From contig NZ_WRXO01000001.1 in assembly GCF_009758125.1 (NCBI RefSeq), forward strand, positions 1,178,001 through 1,242,000: a DNA stretch of 64,000 nt, in the 5' to 3' direction. The position numbers and the translations under genes are program-made. Of the stretch, positions 35,741 to 44,343 are shown piece after piece. The notes below the pieces were generated by a model, which saw nothing but the letters and a program-made list of their open reading frames with translations, was not told the origin of the DNA and made no database searches. Each line of letters begins with the position of its first letter. The stretch's first letter is position 1. This stretch comes from Chitinophaga oryziterrae. GTDB taxonomy: Bacteria; Bacteroidota; Bacteroidia; Chitinophagales; Chitinophagaceae.

Positions 35741-36265
35741 TCAGAATAATTTCTTTGCTTCTGCATTTAATATCTGTGAAGTCAGTTCAGAAGGAGAGTT
35801 CTCCGCCTGTAAAAACACTTCCAGAATTTGTTTATTCAGATCCATGGCAGTGGCTTCTTCCGGCAATTGACTAGCCACCTGGTTAATAATGGTAATCGTT
35901 TGTTCTTTCAGTGTTTTAACCGCTTCCCAGGCAATAGGGGAGACGTAAATCTGTTGGGCAACATTATGATCAAACTCCGCTTTAATTGTCTGTATAAGGC
36001 CAATCTGCATATCTGTAGCAGAGAGCCCCTGCTGGAATATCCGGCCGATCAGGTTCTGCAGGTTAATACGTTCCACCAGCAGTACCAGGCGCTCATAGGC
36101 TTGTAGCTGAAAAGGGAGTACAGATTTGTCCGTACTGCGTGGCGCTTCCGGAGCAACAGTCTCTTCTTTTGGTTTGAACAAATCTTTTACAGCCATATAC
36201 AGCACTGTTAAAACACCAATGGCCAATAACAGGTAAAGCAATGTTTGAGCAGAAGGAAGCGTCAT
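35741..36265 (-). CDS. Conserved membrane-anchored protein of unknown function
   Basis: 174 aa. One N-terminal membrane helix (about 5-25) then a charged soluble part with helical repeats (LPFQLQAYERLVLLVERINLQNLI, QIYVSPIAWEAVKTLKEQTITIINQVA). It resembles the uncharacterised DUF7935-type family of this phylum (memory only). A -7-like TATATTTG lies at 36288-36295. Its stop abuts the M23 gene stop with no gap. Confidence 0.65.
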   Translation of the reverse strand: MTLPSAQTLLYLLLAIGVLTVLYMAVKDLFKPKEETVAPEAPRSTDKSVLPFQLQAYERLVLLVERINLQNLIGRIFQQGLSATDMQIGLIQTIKAEFDHNVAQQIYVSPIAWEAVKTLKEQTITIINQVASQLPEEATAMDLNKQILEVFLQAENSPSELTSQILNAEAKKLF

Positions 36266-36341
36266 GTAGTTCTATTATTTACAGATGCAAATATATATAA
36301 ATCAATTAATATGCTGCTACCGGGCATATGTTAAAAGAAAT

Positions 36342-36368
36342 AAAAAAAGCTCCCGGAGGAGCTTTTTA
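36342..36368 (-). terminator. Terminator of the aminotransferase gene
   Basis: AGCTCC/GGAGCT stem extended by A/T pairs with CGGA loop; a T-run follows on the minus strand. Confidence 0.75.
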
Positions 36369-36390
36369 CAATATAGATGGTGTTATCTGT

Positions 36391-37593
36391 TTATACTAAT
36401 TGTCCCAATCCTTTCGCCAGTCTCCTGATGCCTTCCTGCAGCTTTTCTCTTGAAGCCGCGTAAGACATCCTGATACAGTCGGGCTGTTCAAACGCCGAAC
36501 CTGTTACCAGTGATACATTCGCCTTGTGTAAGAGATACATGCAAAGGTCATCTGCATTATTAATCACTTCTCCTTCAAAAGACTTACCAAAGAAGGCACT
36601 CACGTCCGGGAACATATAAAATGCGCCATCCGGTTCTATCAGCTTCAATCCCGGGATAACCCTTAAAAGGTCGTATACCAGTCTGCGTCTTTCCCTGAAC
36701 TCTGCTACCATGGTATGTGCGGTACTCAGATCTCCTGTCAGCGCAGTCACAGCTGCCCTTTGTGTGATAGAACAGGTAGCAGAAGTAAACTGGCTCTGTA
36801 TATTCTCCGCAGCTTTGGCAACCGCTTTAGGCGCGGCTAAATAGCCAAGTCTCCAGCCGGTCATAGCAAAACCTTTACTCAGACCGTTGATAATGATCGT
36901 GCGTTCCTGCATTCCTTCAAACTGTGCAATGCTCTCATGTTTGCCTACGTAGTTAATGTACTCGTAGATCTCATCTGCCATGATGTAAATGCCGGGATAG
37001 CGTGCAAATACGTCCGCCAGTGCTTTCAGCTCCTCTTTGGAATATACGGACCCTGTAGGGTTACAGGGAGAAGAGAACATGAACAGCTTTGTCTTTGGCG
37101 TAATAGCCGCTTCCAGTTGTGCAGGCGTGATTTTATATTTATTCTCTATACTGCATGGGACAAATACCACTTCGCCCTGGCAGAGCTTCACTAATTCGGA
37201 GTAGGTTACCCAGTAGGGGGTAGGGATGATCACTTCATCGCCCGGGTTGATGACACTTAACACGGTGTTCGCAATACTCTGCTTCGCACCGGTAGATACT
37301 ATAATCTGTTCAGACGTGTATTCCAGTCCGTTATCGCGCTGTAATTTCTTCACTACTGCCTGACGCAGGTCCGCATAACCTGCCACCGGTGTATAATGCG
37401 TAAATCCTTCATCAATAGCTTTTTTTGCGGCCTCCCGGATGTGCACAGGGGTATCAAAGTCAGGTTCTCCTATACTCAGGTCTACAATGTCTATCCCCTG
37501 GGCCTTCAGCTCACGGCTTAATTTGGCCATTTTAATCGTTTGTGGCTCGGATATCCTCGACAGCCTTTCTGCTAATTCCAATTGCTTCGTCAT
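36391..37593 (-). CDS. PLP-dependent class I aminotransferase (aspartate type)
   Basis: 400 aa. Fold type I, aspartate aminotransferase I-gamma-like: LSIGEPDFDTP, YTPVAGYADLRQAV, CNPTGSVYS, ADEIYEYI, and the PLP lysine in LSKGFAMTGWRLGY. It moves amino groups from aspartate (or a similar donor) to 2-oxoglutarate. TACGTTTG at 37623-37630 (minus strand) matches the -7 consensus. Probably monocistronic. Confidence 0.9.
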   Translation of the reverse strand: MTKQLELAERLSRISEPQTIKMAKLSRELKAQGIDIVDLSIGEPDFDTPVHIREAAKKAIDEGFTHYTPVAGYADLRQAVVKKLQRDNGLEYTSEQIIVSTGAKQSIANTVLSVINPGDEVIIPTPYWVTYSELVKLCQGEVVFVPCSIENKYKITPAQLEAAITPKTKLFMFSSPCNPTGSVYSKEELKALADVFARYPGIYIMADEIYEYINYVGKHESIAQFEGMQERTIIINGLSKGFAMTGWRLGYLAAPKAVAKAAENIQSQFTSATCSITQRAAVTALTGDLSTAHTMVAEFRERRRLVYDLLRVIPGLKLIEPDGAFYMFPDVSAFFGKSFEGEVINNADDLCMYLLHKANVSLVTGSAFEQPDCIRMSYAASREKLQEGIRRLAKGLGQLV

Positions 37594-37687
37594 AATAAAA
37601 GTTTTATTGGGTTAACTGGAGACAAACGTACAATAAATTTGGAATCGAAATGTAAACATTTGCAGAAAGCTAAATAGGAGAAAATGA

Positions 37688-37721
37688 AGAAGGGATAACG
37701 AAATACTCCGTTATCCCTTCT
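37688..37721 (-). terminator. Terminator of the DUF4397 gene
   Basis: A perfect 13-bp stem (37688-37700 with 37709-37721) with 8-base loop; TTCATTTTC follows on the minus strand. Confidence 0.65.
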
Positions 37722-37741
37722 CTTATATTTTGATAAACAAC

Positions 37742-38452
37742 TTAATAAAGACTCTGTATATAACCTACTACGGGTTTCAGCGGACCAACACTGTCCTTCA
37801 TCCCTGCCAGGAAAAGTGTATAAGTATACCCGCCACGCAGCGTAGCAGTATTCAGGGTAGCCAGGGCAAGTTTAGAACCGGCGGCCGTTACCTTAATGGT
37901 ACTGGCAGAGGAAATACCGGACAGTGATTTAAACAGTGTACTTACGCTGGTGTTGCCTACATAAGTAAGGTTACTGTCTACTTTTGTATCTGACAGGTAC
38001 AGGTCCACTGCGCCCGAATTAGGGCTCAGGTTGAAGAACCTGATATTTACATTGGTACTGGATATGCCGGTAAAATCGTCATGGATTGGTTTAACATAAG
38101 CCGCAGATGAATCTCCGTAAGTTACCAACGTATAATACTGCAATGAGTCATACGCGTACGTGGAAGTAGCCCATACTGTTGATGTAGTTGTCTTCATAAA
38201 GTCGAACTTGTGAACACCGCCATAAGCCTGGTAATTTATACCGGCAAAGCCCATAGACATCGCAGAACCTGTCGCTTTAGTACCATTATCATAAAAGTCT
38301 ACAGCAACGCTGCTTACAATGCCATTAATAGCGGCAAATGCTGCCACTGGCCTGGAAGGGGTTGTATCAACGGATTTCAAGCACGCGGTAAATCCGGTTC
38401 CGATTACCACAAGGGCTGCTATTGCCCATAAACGATTTGTTTTTGTTGCCAT
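37742..38452 (-). CDS. DUF4397 domain lipoprotein
   Basis: 236 aa. Lipobox near residue 24 (FTACLKS). The remaining 210 residues show the DUF4397 layout: AAFAAINGIVSSVAVDFYDNG, NIRFFNLSPNSGAVDLYLSD, and GYTYTLFLAGMKDSVG. Such proteins are extracytoplasmic beta-rich, function unknown. 32 bases after the beta-lactamase-like gene. Confidence 0.8.
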   Translation of the reverse strand: MATKTNRLWAIAALVVIGTGFTACLKSVDTTPSRPVAAFAAINGIVSSVAVDFYDNGTKATGSAMSMGFAGINYQAYGGVHKFDFMKTTTSTVWATSTYAYDSLQYYTLVTYGDSSAAYVKPIHDDFTGISSTNVNIRFFNLSPNSGAVDLYLSDTKVDSNLTYVGNTSVSTLFKSLSGISSASTIKVTAAGSKLALATLNTATLRGGYTYTLFLAGMKDSVGPLKPVVGYIQSLY

Positions 38453-38484
38453 TACGCTCTCTTTAAATTAGTATTTGATGTTGA

Positions 38485-39747
38485 TTATTTGCTATAATTC
38501 ATTTTAAACCGGGATAAATCCGGCAGATGTTCTTTCTTGCGTTGCAGTTCGTACTGGTAAATGATGGTACCTAATCTTTTCATAAAGGGTTCGCCTGTTG
38601 TCTCAAACTGATAATGTTCATCACTGAGGATCCCATCGCTGTTTACATATATAGTGGCTGATAACATAAATTCTACCTTATTGTCAAAATCAACGATGTA
38701 GGCTGCATCTGTTAAAAACCCATATGCCCAGCCGGGTTTATTGAATATTCTGATATCGGTTGCTTCGTTTTGCTGCTTTTCTCCGCCAAACAACAGGAAT
38801 TTCACATAATTATGGTGATACTCTGCCGTATCATAAGAAGGATAGACAGATTCTTCCGGTTGCATTGACATCCAATGATATAAAAATTGATAGTCGCTTT
38901 CCCTTAAACGGAAACGTTGAGTTTTTGTTACAGCCTCCGGAAAAATTATACTCCTTAGCATCTGATGAAGGTCTGCCAGCGGTATCCTGTTTTTCATAGA
39001 AGCATCCATCGGACTATTCACAAGTACATGCTGGTCATTATAATAAGCGCTGCCCATCTGATCGTGCCGGGGGGAGAAGGCCATTGAACTGTAAAGGGCT
39101 GGTTGCTGGTACAACAGCTGCCCGTCTTTGCGGAAGGAAACAGCATTGGTATGCCGGTTTCCCTCTGTTGATATCCCGCCGAGACCAACCCTGTGCCGGA
39201 TCTGTGTATTGGGGTAACCCTTTGCCCAGAGGCTTTTGTTAAAAGATTCCTGGCCTATAAACTCATACAGCCGGTTAAAAGCATCGTTATCACTCACCAG
39301 CAGAATCTTTTTAATATAATGAGCTACGGATGGAAGTCCGTTCTCCGCGGAACTATCTGATGTTACCGCCGGGGTGATATCAGGCAAGCTATCCGTAAAC
39401 ATAGGCGTATTCCTGTCAATATGCAGATCATTGAGTTTTTCCAGGGCCAGGGCAACAGCCGGTAGTTTCACTGTGGACGCGGGGTAGAAGTATTCTGAGG
39501 TATCCGCCCGGAAGGAGTAATCATGGAAATGCGGGCGGTTTTGAGCATCTCTGTCTATCCGGGTATAGATGATCTGTACCCGGTATCTGGCGGTATCATT
39601 ATATATAGGCGTAAATTCCTGTAAATGAGCTCTTAAAAGAGTATCTAAAAAAGAGTTTGAAGGAGGATAATTGGTGGATTGCATAAATTTATTAGTATTG
39701 CAGGCTGCAAGGAATAGAATCAACCAAAAAAAATGGCAAAAACGCAT
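38485..39747 (-). CDS. Class-A-like serine hydrolase lipoprotein (beta-lactamase fold)
   Basis: 420 aa. Lipobox LFLAAC with Cys16. Active-site motifs: STVK (Ser91-Lys94) and SDN (152-154) as in class A beta-lactamases. No clear KTG box is seen: the last part has GWAYGFLTDAAYIVDF instead. It is therefore a beta-lactamase fold protein of uncertain activity, perhaps peptidoglycan-related. No omega-loop ExxLN motif was spotted. Do not read as a resistance gene. Confidence 0.7.
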   Translation of the reverse strand: MRFCHFFWLILFLAACNTNKFMQSTNYPPSNSFLDTLLRAHLQEFTPIYNDTARYRVQIIYTRIDRDAQNRPHFHDYSFRADTSEYFYPASTVKLPAVALALEKLNDLHIDRNTPMFTDSLPDITPAVTSDSSAENGLPSVAHYIKKILLVSDNDAFNRLYEFIGQESFNKSLWAKGYPNTQIRHRVGLGGISTEGNRHTNAVSFRKDGQLLYQQPALYSSMAFSPRHDQMGSAYYNDQHVLVNSPMDASMKNRIPLADLHQMLRSIIFPEAVTKTQRFRLRESDYQFLYHWMSMQPEESVYPSYDTAEYHHNYVKFLLFGGEKQQNEATDIRIFNKPGWAYGFLTDAAYIVDFDNKVEFMLSATIYVNSDGILSDEHYQFETTGEPFMKRLGTIIYQYELQRKKEHLPDLSRFKMNYSK

Positions 39748-39858
39748 AACTTAAGGATTAATTATAAAAAGAAAAGTAAGATTAAGTGTTGATAATCATC
39801 ATTTTCTACCTTTTTTCTTTTCTATGTTCGTACGGCTTTAATATATCAATTTAAATTC

Positions 39859-39866
39859 TATCTTTG
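39859..39866 (+). promoter_or_regulatory. Probable -7 element of secDF
   Basis: TATCTTTG, 35 bases before the ATG, with no -33 match at the standard spacing. Confidence 0.4.
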
Positions 39867-39901
39867 CAACTCTTAAAAATTTTTTATAAACCCGAAACAA
39901 T

Positions 39902-42900
39902 ATGCAACTTAAAGGACTGGTTAGATTTTTTGCCGGTGCATTGATCCTTATCTCTGTGTATTATTTGTCTTTCACGTTTTTGGTTCGCAACTACGAGAAG
40001 AAAGTAGATGCGCAAGCCTTGAACGACATCAGTAGAGCATTTCCCAGTGCCGAACAGAAATATCCCGGCAATAAGGAGCTGCAGGCTTTTTACCAGGATT
40101 CTCTGACTGATCTGATAAAAGTCAGAAGACAGAGACTGTTAGATAGCACCAGCAACAAACAGATAGCGGGTTTCCCATGGTATGTTTCCTATACCAAGGC
40201 AAAGGAAAGAGAACTGAACCTCGGACTTGATCTCCAGGGTGGTATGAACGTAGTACTGGATGTTAGTGTGGAGGATGTAATCCGTTCTCTGAGTGGACAG
40301 TCCAAGGATCCGGCTTTCAACAAAGCGCTGGAACTGGCAATTCAACGTAAAAAGAACAGCCAGTCTGATTTTGTAACATTGTTCGGACAAGCATACGAAG
40401 AAGTACAGCCTGAGGGTCGTCTGGCTTCTATCTTCGCTAACGCTTACCAGAAGGATATTAATTTCAACAGCAGTAACTCGCAGGTATTGACCATCATTCG
40501 CCGTGAGGCAAGTGCTGCCATCAAAAATACCTACCTGGTACTGCAGAAACGTATAGATAAGTTCGGGGTTGCTTCTCCAAACATCAGTCTGGACGAAAAC
40601 AAAGGCATCATCTCCGTGGAGCTGGCCGGCGTTGACAACCCTGAGCGTGTAAGAAGATACCTGCAGGCAACTGCAAACCTCGAATTCCGCGAAGTGTACA
40701 GGAATGGTCAGGATTTCGTGACCAACGTCCTGCAGCCTATGAACGAGGCTGTAAAGAACTCACTCAGCGGTAAAAAAGCAATAGACTCTACTAAAAAGGA
40801 TACCGCTGCTGTTGCTAAAGCTGCAGCCGATACTTCTAAAACCGGTAGCCTTGCTTCTTACCTGTCTAAAGACTCCGGTAAAGCAAAGAGCGCTGCTGAT
40901 TCTGCCAAAACAAAGGCAGATATGGAAAAAGAAGCAATCGCGGCTAACCCGCTGTTTGCTATCCTGCATCCTTATATTACACAGGACGGTCGTATCATCC
41001 CTAGTTCTACTGTAGGTATGATCTCTCCGGCGGATACAGCTACCTTCAAACAGTACCTGCAGTTACCAGCCGTAAAGAACATCTTACCTAAAGACCTGGT
41101 ATTTGCGTACGGTCCTGAAAACAAAGAAGACAAGCACGGTCCGCTGGAAGTGTTCGCACTGAAAATAAACCCTGCTAACCCTACCCCACGTGTGGGCGGT
41201 GAAAGCGTGGTAGATGCAAGGCAGGACTTCGACCAGAACGGTAGCCCTGAAATCAGCATGACGATGGACGCCGTTGGTGCAAGGGAATGGAAAAAGCTGA
41301 CCGGGGAACTGGCGCCTTCCAATCCTGAAGACCGTTCTACTTTTAACTACGTAGCAGTTGTGCTGGATAGCATCGTTTATTCCGCACCATCTATATTAAA
41401 TGAAATAGCCGGTGGCCGTTCCTCTATCACGGGTTCCTTTACCCTGGAAGAAGCGAAAGACCTTGCCAACATCCTGAAATCCGGTAAAATGCCGGCTCCT
41501 GCCAAAATTGTCCAGGAAATGGTTGTTGGACCAACCCTCGGTGCTGAATCCATCGCCGCTGGTGCTAAATCATTCATGATCTCTTTCGTTGTTATCTTCG
41601 TCCTGATGCTGGTGTACTACAACAGCGCAGGTTGGGTAGCTAACATTGCACTGATCCTGAACTTACTGTTCACTTTCGGTATCCTTGCATCCCTCGGTGC
41701 AACACTGACAATGCCTGGTATCGCCGGTCTGGTATTGACCATCGGTATGGCAGTGGATACGAACGTAATCATATTCGAACGTATCAAGGATGAACTGGCC
41801 CGCGGTAAATCTTACCAGCAGGCAGTAGAGGACGGTTACAAGAAGTCGTATGCGCCTATCCTGGATGGTCACATCACTTCCCTGTTAACTGCCTGTATCC
41901 TGTTCTACTTCGGTCTTGGTCCTGTTCTGGGCTTTGCTACCACACAGATCATCGGTTTGCTGCTGTCCCTGTTCTGTGGTATCATGGTTTCCCGTATCGT
42001 TACCGACTACTGGACAAACAAGAAAAGACACTTCGAATACTTCACGCCGATCTCCCGTAAGATCTTCAAACATGCTTCTTTCGACTTCGTAGGAAAGAGA
42101 AAGTATGCATACGTGATCTCTACAGTGATGATCCTGTTAGGCGCATCTTCCTTCTTCCACGGTTTCCGTCACGGTGTTGACTTCGACGGTGGCCGTAACT
42201 ACACTGTCCGCTTCGAGCAGCCAATGAAAACAGAAGAAGTACGTGCTGACCTGGAGAAAATATACGGCTCCGAACCGTATGTGAAAACAATCGGTAACAC
42301 CAACCAGCTCAACATCACTACTAACTATAAGATTGATGAACAGAGCCTGGCCGTGGATAAGGAAGTGACTGAGAAACTGTACCAGGGACTGAAGAAATTC
42401 TATGATCCTTCAGTTACCTATGAAGTATTCTCTAACCGTTATATTGTTGCCTCTCAGACAGTATCACCAACCATCTCGGACGACTTACGTGCGGGTGCGG
42501 TGAAAGCGACCATATTATCCCTGGTGGTAATCTTCCTGTACATCCTGCTGCGTTTCAGCAAATGGCAATATTCAGTGGGTACTATCTTCTCCCTGTTGCA
42601 TGACGTAATGGTAACCCTGGCCGTATTCTCATACTGCCGCGATATCGTACCATTTGCACTGGAAGTTGACCAGCACTTCATTGCGGCTATACTAACGGTA
42701 ATAGGGTTCTCGATGAACGATACCGTGATTGTATTTGACCGTATCCGTGAATACTTCCGCACCGGAACATTCAAGGGTGAAAGCAGAGACTTCGTGATCA
42801 ACAAAGCCATCAACGCTACCTTAAGCCGTACCGTAATGACTTCCCTCACAGTGTTCCTGACTATCCTGATCCTGTTCATCTTCGGTGGTGAAGTAACCCG

Positions 42901-43066
42901 CGGATTCGCCTTCGCAATGCTGATAGGTGTGGTAACCGGTACTTACTCTTCCATCTTCGTGGCAGCTCCGGTACTGGTAGACTTTGACAGGAAGAACAAA
43001 CTCTCTGACGAAAGCGAAGCGATCGTTGCGAAAGTTGTATCTGAACCTGCTACCGCTAAGAAGTAA
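39902..43066 (+). CDS. secDF: Fused protein translocase subunit SecDF
   Basis: 1054 aa. SecD part (about 1-720) with a periplasmic domain (LNLGLDLQGGMNVVLDVS, then GIISVELAGVDNPERVRRYLQ), SecF part thereafter (FDGGRNYTVRFEQP, GFSMNDTVIVFDRIRE). About twelve membrane helices. An Ala/Lys/Asp-rich insertion (about 295-345) lies in the SecD periplasmic region. SecDF uses the proton gradient to pull preproteins across the membrane and works with YajC, encoded near 48 kb. The fusion is normal for this phylum. Ends at a strong terminator. Confidence 0.95.
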   Translation: MQLKGLVRFFAGALILISVYYLSFTFLVRNYEKKVDAQALNDISRAFPSAEQKYPGNKELQAFYQDSLTDLIKVRRQRLLDSTSNKQIAGFPWYVSYTKAKERELNLGLDLQGGMNVVLDVSVEDVIRSLSGQSKDPAFNKALELAIQRKKNSQSDFVTLFGQAYEEVQPEGRLASIFANAYQKDINFNSSNSQVLTIIRREASAAIKNTYLVLQKRIDKFGVASPNISLDENKGIISVELAGVDNPERVRRYLQATANLEFREVYRNGQDFVTNVLQPMNEAVKNSLSGKKAIDSTKKDTAAVAKAAADTSKTGSLASYLSKDSGKAKSAADSAKTKADMEKEAIAANPLFAILHPYITQDGRIIPSSTVGMISPADTATFKQYLQLPAVKNILPKDLVFAYGPENKEDKHGPLEVFALKINPANPTPRVGGESVVDARQDFDQNGSPEISMTMDAVGAREWKKLTGELAPSNPEDRSTFNYVAVVLDSIVYSAPSILNEIAGGRSSITGSFTLEEAKDLANILKSGKMPAPAKIVQEMVVGPTLGAESIAAGAKSFMISFVVIFVLMLVYYNSAGWVANIALILNLLFTFGILASLGATLTMPGIAGLVLTIGMAVDTNVIIFERIKDELARGKSYQQAVEDGYKKSYAPILDGHITSLLTACILFYFGLGPVLGFATTQIIGLLLSLFCGIMVSRIVTDYWTNKKRHFEYFTPISRKIFKHASFDFVGKRKYAYVISTVMILLGASSFFHGFRHGVDFDGGRNYTVRFEQPMKTEEVRADLEKIYGSEPYVKTIGNTNQLNITTNYKIDEQSLAVDKEVTEKLYQGLKKFYDPSVTYEVFSNRYIVASQTVSPTISDDLRAGAVKATILSLVVIFLYILLRFSKWQYSVGTIFSLLHDVMVTLAVFSYCRDIVPFALEVDQHFIAAILTVIGFSMNDTVIVFDRIREYFRTGTFKGESRDFVINKAINATLSRTVMTSLTVFLTILILFIFGGEVTRGFAFAMLIGVVTGTYSSIFVAAPVLVDFDRKNKLSDESEAIVAKVVSEPATAKK

Positions 43067-43091
43067 GACTATCTTAAAATGTTTGATACAG

Positions 43092-43122
43092 AAAAGCCCC
43101 GGGATCATCCCGGGGCTTTTTT
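43092..43122 (+). terminator. Terminator of secDF
   Basis: A perfect 13-bp stem (43092-43104 with 43108-43120), TCA loop, followed by TT. Confidence 0.85.
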
Positions 43123-43153
43123 ATTGGTGTCAGTATCAGATTATCTGTTACCC

Positions 43154-43182
43154 ATAAAAAAACCGGCGCTATAAACGCCGGT
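43154..43182 (-). terminator. Terminator of the GH5 gene
   Basis: ACCGGCG/CGCCGGT stem with a 7-base loop (43162-43168 and 43176-43182); seven T residues follow on the minus strand. Confidence 0.75.
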
Positions 43183-43206
43183 CCTTTCATAAAATATACT
43201 GAATGC

Positions 43207-44304
43207 TTAATCCTTCATCAATATCTTAATCAGCTTCTTGTCCGGATTCCCATCATCATCTACTATTCCGAAAGCCCCTTTATAATCCCATAATGTCCAG
43301 GCGATCCCGTTTTTCTCAAAGGCATTCCTCATATCCCTGAACCATCGCAATCTGTCTTTACGGGGAACAGTATTTAAACATCCAAACTCTCCACAGTAAA
43401 GGCTTAGTTTCATTTTCTTCGCTGCTTTCACTGCTATATCCATCTGATTCATTATTACATCTTCATCGTATTCCTGTGTACTGCCTGCCAGAAGATTTCG
43501 TATAGTAGCAGGTTGTTCATTCAGTTCGTTTGGTGTAATAGTAGCGCCCGGGTAATGAATAGGCCCGCTATAATCTTTGTGGCGGGTCCAGCTGGCCTGG
43601 TAATGCGTAAAATAGAAAGGATTGTAGTAGTGGAAGCTGAGGATGACACGCCTTTCGCCGGTTGGTATTTTTAACTGAGGCAAAGTGCTGTAAGACTCAA
43701 ACTGGTTGCTACCGGCGATAATCACACGGTTGGGCTCCAATTGGCGGATCAGCTGAATGCCTTGTGCCAGAAGATCGTTCCATTGCTGGGCGCTGTCAGC
43801 TACCGGTTCATTGAGCAGTTCGTAGGCTACCTGGCTTACCGGATATTTCTTTAACTCAGCACTCAGCTCGCGCCATACCTGCAGGAAACGTTCCCGGGCG
43901 GCATCACGGTCCCAGAGGGGCTGGTCTTTCGCATTAAAATCATGACTGCGCAGGGTATGCAGGTCTACAATGGCCCGCAGGTGATATTGTTTACACCATT
44001 CCAGCGTTTTATGTAAGAGGGTAAAAGCATCCTTGAACTTCTCGTCTTTATAGTCCCAGAGTTCCGCCTCGTCAACAGGAATACGGATATGATCGAAACC
44101 ACTTTCCGCAATAAAGGCCATATCTTTTTCCGTAAAATATTCTGATTGGGAAATACCCCGGCGCCCTCCTGTCTGGGATAACCAGTGACTGAGATTCACA
44201 CCACGCTGAATATTAAACCCTTCCGGTTTCTGCTGCTGTGGAGGTTGTGCTAACGCAGCAGTATATGCAAAAAGGAAAACGGCAAGAATGGTTCTGGATA
44301 ACAT
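43207..44304 (-). CDS. Secreted GH5-family glycoside hydrolase
   Basis: 365 aa, signal peptide to about Ala19. A TIM barrel with the GH5 catalytic pair: acid/base Glu166 in YELLNEPVAD and nucleophile Glu306 in YCGEFGC. Conserved HIRIPVDEAELW, VDLHTLRSH and SFHYYNPF support a beta-glucanase/mannanase-like enzyme. Substrate specificity cannot be read from sequence. 39 bases downstream of the SNF2 gene on the same strand. Confidence 0.85.
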   Translation of the reverse strand: MLSRTILAVFLFAYTAALAQPPQQQKPEGFNIQRGVNLSHWLSQTGGRRGISQSEYFTEKDMAFIAESGFDHIRIPVDEAELWDYKDEKFKDAFTLLHKTLEWCKQYHLRAIVDLHTLRSHDFNAKDQPLWDRDAARERFLQVWRELSAELKKYPVSQVAYELLNEPVADSAQQWNDLLAQGIQLIRQLEPNRVIIAGSNQFESYSTLPQLKIPTGERRVILSFHYYNPFYFTHYQASWTRHKDYSGPIHYPGATITPNELNEQPATIRNLLAGSTQEYDEDVIMNQMDIAVKAAKKMKLSLYCGEFGCLNTVPRKDRLRWFRDMRNAFEKNGIAWTLWDYKGAFGIVDDDGNPDKKLIKILMKD

Positions 44305-44343
44305 AATTCAAATTTCGTAAATAACTTAATGAGGCCAAAAAAC

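Noticed and set aside
38485..39747. Reading the class-A-like protein as an antibiotic-resistance beta-lactamase
   Set aside because: It lacks a clear KTG box and omega-loop motif; lipoprotein of unknown activity.
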